From contig DOTV01000117.1 in the NCBI GenBank assembly GCA_003520925.1, forward strand, positions 16,154 to 23,334: 7,181 bases of DNA, given 5' to 3'. Under the pieces are notes generated by a model. It was not told the origin of the DNA. It did not search any database and saw only the letters and a list, made by a program, of their open reading frames with translations. Source of the stretch: Bacteroidales bacterium. GTDB lineage: Bacteria; Bacteroidota; Bacteroidia; Bacteroidales; VadinHA17. Positions 5,791 to 7,181 of the stretch are shown in pieces (the first letter of the stretch is position 1; every line of letters begins with the position of its first letter). A program made the position numbers and the translations under genes.

Positions 5791-5822
5791 AAGCCTTGAT
5801 GCCTTAATGCCTTCAAGCCTTA
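5791..5822 (-). repeat. 8-base tandem array (NAAGGCWT, four units) starting at the oxidoreductase stop codon
   Basis: Read on the minus strand from the oxidoreductase stop codon, the units are TAAGGCTT (5822-5815), GAAGGCAT (5814-5807), TAAGGCAT (5806-5799) and CAAGGCTT (5798-5791). AAGGC is identical in all four, and position 8 is always T. TAA recurs at offset 16, that is in frame +1. The array mirrors the one behind ddl but has a different unit. Confidence 0.7.
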
Positions 5823-7181
5823 TTTCTTTGCCAATTTCAGAGCGCTGGTTGTGGTATAGTACTTTGTTATCATCCCCGGTACTTCCCAATCGGGTAGTTT
5901 TCCATTTTTCAGATACTCCAGGAACCTGGCGGTTACCTGTCCGAAATGTTCTTCATGAGAGACCCTGTATTTTTTCGGCATGATTATTTTCAGCGATTTG
6001 CCATCAACAACATCGACCTGCAGACTATCATAAGGTAACCTTCCAAGGGCTTCATTGAGATTCGTGGTAAAATCGGATAAGGATGATCCTTTTATCTTTT
6101 CTATATAAAGAGTCGGCAGATATTTCTCATCTGCACCCTGTTTGATAACGAGGTCGCATTTTGTGCCGCGCATTACAGAATAATGAGTATCACCGCCCCC
6201 GGCAGGAGGCATATAGTTCCAGGTTACTGACACTTTTGCCCATATCCCTTTAATCTGGTAGGTAATCTCACCGTTTGAAAAAACATTCAGCTTACCATTC
6301 TTTACATCCTTCTGCAGAAATCCGGGGAATTCGTCAAATCCTGTAACTCCTTTAAATTCATCTTTTGAAATTATCGTCGGCCATCTTTTTGCAGATGATA
6401 TCGTTATATCTGAAGGACTTAATATCTGTTCAGGGAAGCACTCCCACTGAACCAGGTCAACAAGATGGGTAGTAACATCTACGATACCTTCACCCTGCTG
6501 ATCAACATCAAAAAACCATGCAGGTCGCTGAAGCGGAGTCCCCGATACGATCTTTGAGAAATGATGAACGCTAACTTTGGTTACAGCCGGCTCGCTTTTA
6601 CTTCCGGTTTCAAGTTTGCCGAAAACCGATTCATCAAGCGATAATAGCTTCTGAAGAATAGTGGTGGTCTCAAATCTTTCAGTCATTATGTCATAAAGCA
6701 ATACACCCTTTTCCTTTGCAGCGGTGAAAGCCTCTTCAAGTTTTGGAAAATCATCAGGAGAAATTATCATCGGTTTATCAGCAAGGACATTTAATCCCGC
6801 ATTCACCGACCTGGTTATATATTCTGCTTTTTTCCTGTTGTTTCCGGATAAAACGACTACATTACCGGCTTTCTCAGAAAGCATCTTTTCAAAAAAATCA
6901 TTGCCTTTATATACTATCTCATTCCATGCAGTCGGATCATCTGTCCTGCTGTTATATGATCCTATTCTGTTAAGATGCTGCTGAACATCCGGCCCTTCAG
7001 GGGCATATACATGAACATCCGGAGAGACCTGCGGATACATTATCTTTTGTACAAGAGCAGCATGGAAGTGGCCCGGGTCAACAGTAAGCAGTCTTACCTG
7101 GTAATTATTTTCCATTGAATCAGTTTTTTTTTCAGATGTCTGTTTTGTACTTCCACCCGATCCGCATGAAGTCGCAATCAA
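5820..7181 (-). CDS. Gfo/Idh/MocA-family oxidoreductase, probable lipoprotein (5' partial)
   Basis: The frame is open to the right window edge, so the N-terminus is cut off; 453 residues are visible and the edge TTG is an internal Leu. The first residues, LIATSCGSGG, look like the end of a lipoprotein signal peptide with Cys6 as the lipidated residue, followed by a polar linker (7-27). The N-terminal domain (about 28-165) resembles the Gfo/Idh/MocA Rossmann fold: LLTVDPGHFHAAL (31-43) in place of a normal GxGxxG, NVVVLSGNN (107-115) and NVLADKP (131-137), equivalent to the EKP motif. The C-terminal part has VHHF (205-208), PAWFFDVDQQGEGIVDVTTH (220-239) and VDLVQWECFP, where Asp235-x3-His239 matches the family's catalytic D-x3-H. 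It resembles the Bacteroidota 'putative oxidoreductase C-terminal' family. The substrate, possibly a sugar derivative, cannot be told from sequence. ATG at residue 23 could serve as a start only if the lipoprotein reading is wrong. It converges with ddl. Confidence 0.88.
   Translation of the reverse strand: MIATSCGSGGSTKQTSEKKTDSMENNYQVRLLTVDPGHFHAALVQKIMYPQVSPDVHVYAPEGPDVQQHLNRIGSYNSRTDDPTAWNEIVYKGNDFFEKMLSEKAGNVVVLSGNNRKKAEYITRSVNAGLNVLADKPMIISPDDFPKLEEAFTAAKEKGVLLYDIMTERFETTTILQKLLSLDESVFGKLETGSKSEPAVTKVSVHHFSKIVSGTPLQRPAWFFDVDQQGEGIVDVTTHLVDLVQWECFPEQILSPSDITISSAKRWPTIISKDEFKGVTGFDEFPGFLQKDVKNGKLNVFSNGEITYQIKGIWAKVSVTWNYMPPAGGGDTHYSVMRGTKCDLVIKQGADEKYLPTLYIEKIKGSSLSDFTTNLNEALGRLPYDSLQVDVVDGKSLKIIMPKKYRVSHEEHFGQVTARFLEYLKNGKLPDWEVPGMITKYYTTTSALKLAKK

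Noticed and set aside
5713..5822. CRISPR array
   Set aside because: The repeats are 8 bases long, degenerate and directly abutting, with no spacers and no cas genes.
5103..5889. Minus-strand ORFs 5103-5411 and 5512-5889 over ddl and the spacer
   Set aside because: They are antisense to ddl and to the repeat spacer, with no family resemblance.
5762..5983. Plus-strand ORF at the end of the oxidoreductase gene
   Set aside because: It overlaps the conserved C-terminus of the oxidoreductase on the other strand.
6724..6984. Two plus-strand ORFs inside the oxidoreductase gene
   Set aside because: They are antisense frame shadows of the Rossmann domain coding region.

Overview
The window looks like chromosomal DNA of a member of the Bacteroidota, probably an anaerobic or environmental Bacteroidales-like lineage. 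The signs are a protein ending in a type A sorting domain of the type IX secretion system (T9SS), start codons without clear Shine-Dalgarno sequences, two TAnnTTTG boxes of the Bacteroidota primary sigma factor, and a lipoprotein of the 'putative oxidoreductase C-terminal' Gfo/Idh/MocA type. No RNA gene, transposase, phage gene or CRISPR array is visible.

Layout, left to right. (1) 1-2655, plus strand: the 3' part of a secreted T9SS-cargo protein, then after 6 bases an RluD-like 23S rRNA pseudouridine synthase. (2) 2754-4658, minus strand: a tight three-gene operon transcribed lemA, then a small soluble TPM protein, then a membrane-anchored TPM protein with a glycine-rich tail. (3) 4659-4743: a short divergent promoter region with one TAnnTTTG box for each direction. 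(4) 4744-5715, plus strand: D-alanine--D-alanine ligase for peptidoglycan precursor synthesis. (5) 5820-7181, minus strand: a Gfo/Idh/MocA-family oxidoreductase that looks like a lipoprotein and whose N-terminus lies beyond the window edge.

The genes are mostly housekeeping or envelope functions: rRNA modification, cell-wall precursor synthesis, a LemA/TPM membrane module and exported proteins. I found no convincing new multi-gene system. The most unusual structure is non-coding. In both convergent spacers (about 100 bases each) the stop codon opens short, degenerate repeats with an 8-base period. Behind ddl there are five TRAMGGNR units. Behind the oxidoreductase there are four NAAGGCWT units on the other strand. 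Behind the TPM gene there is a weaker series of three TAAA-initial units. Since 8 is not a multiple of 3, such an array offers stop codons in successive reading frames. The first convergent spacer also carries a CTCTG-type direct and inverted repeat.

Three apparent starts are corrected here. ddl starts at 4744 (not 4711), because its promoter box lies between the two. The small TPM gene starts at 4042 (not 4138), just after the lemA stop. Both edge genes are open to the window boundary and have no true start inside it.
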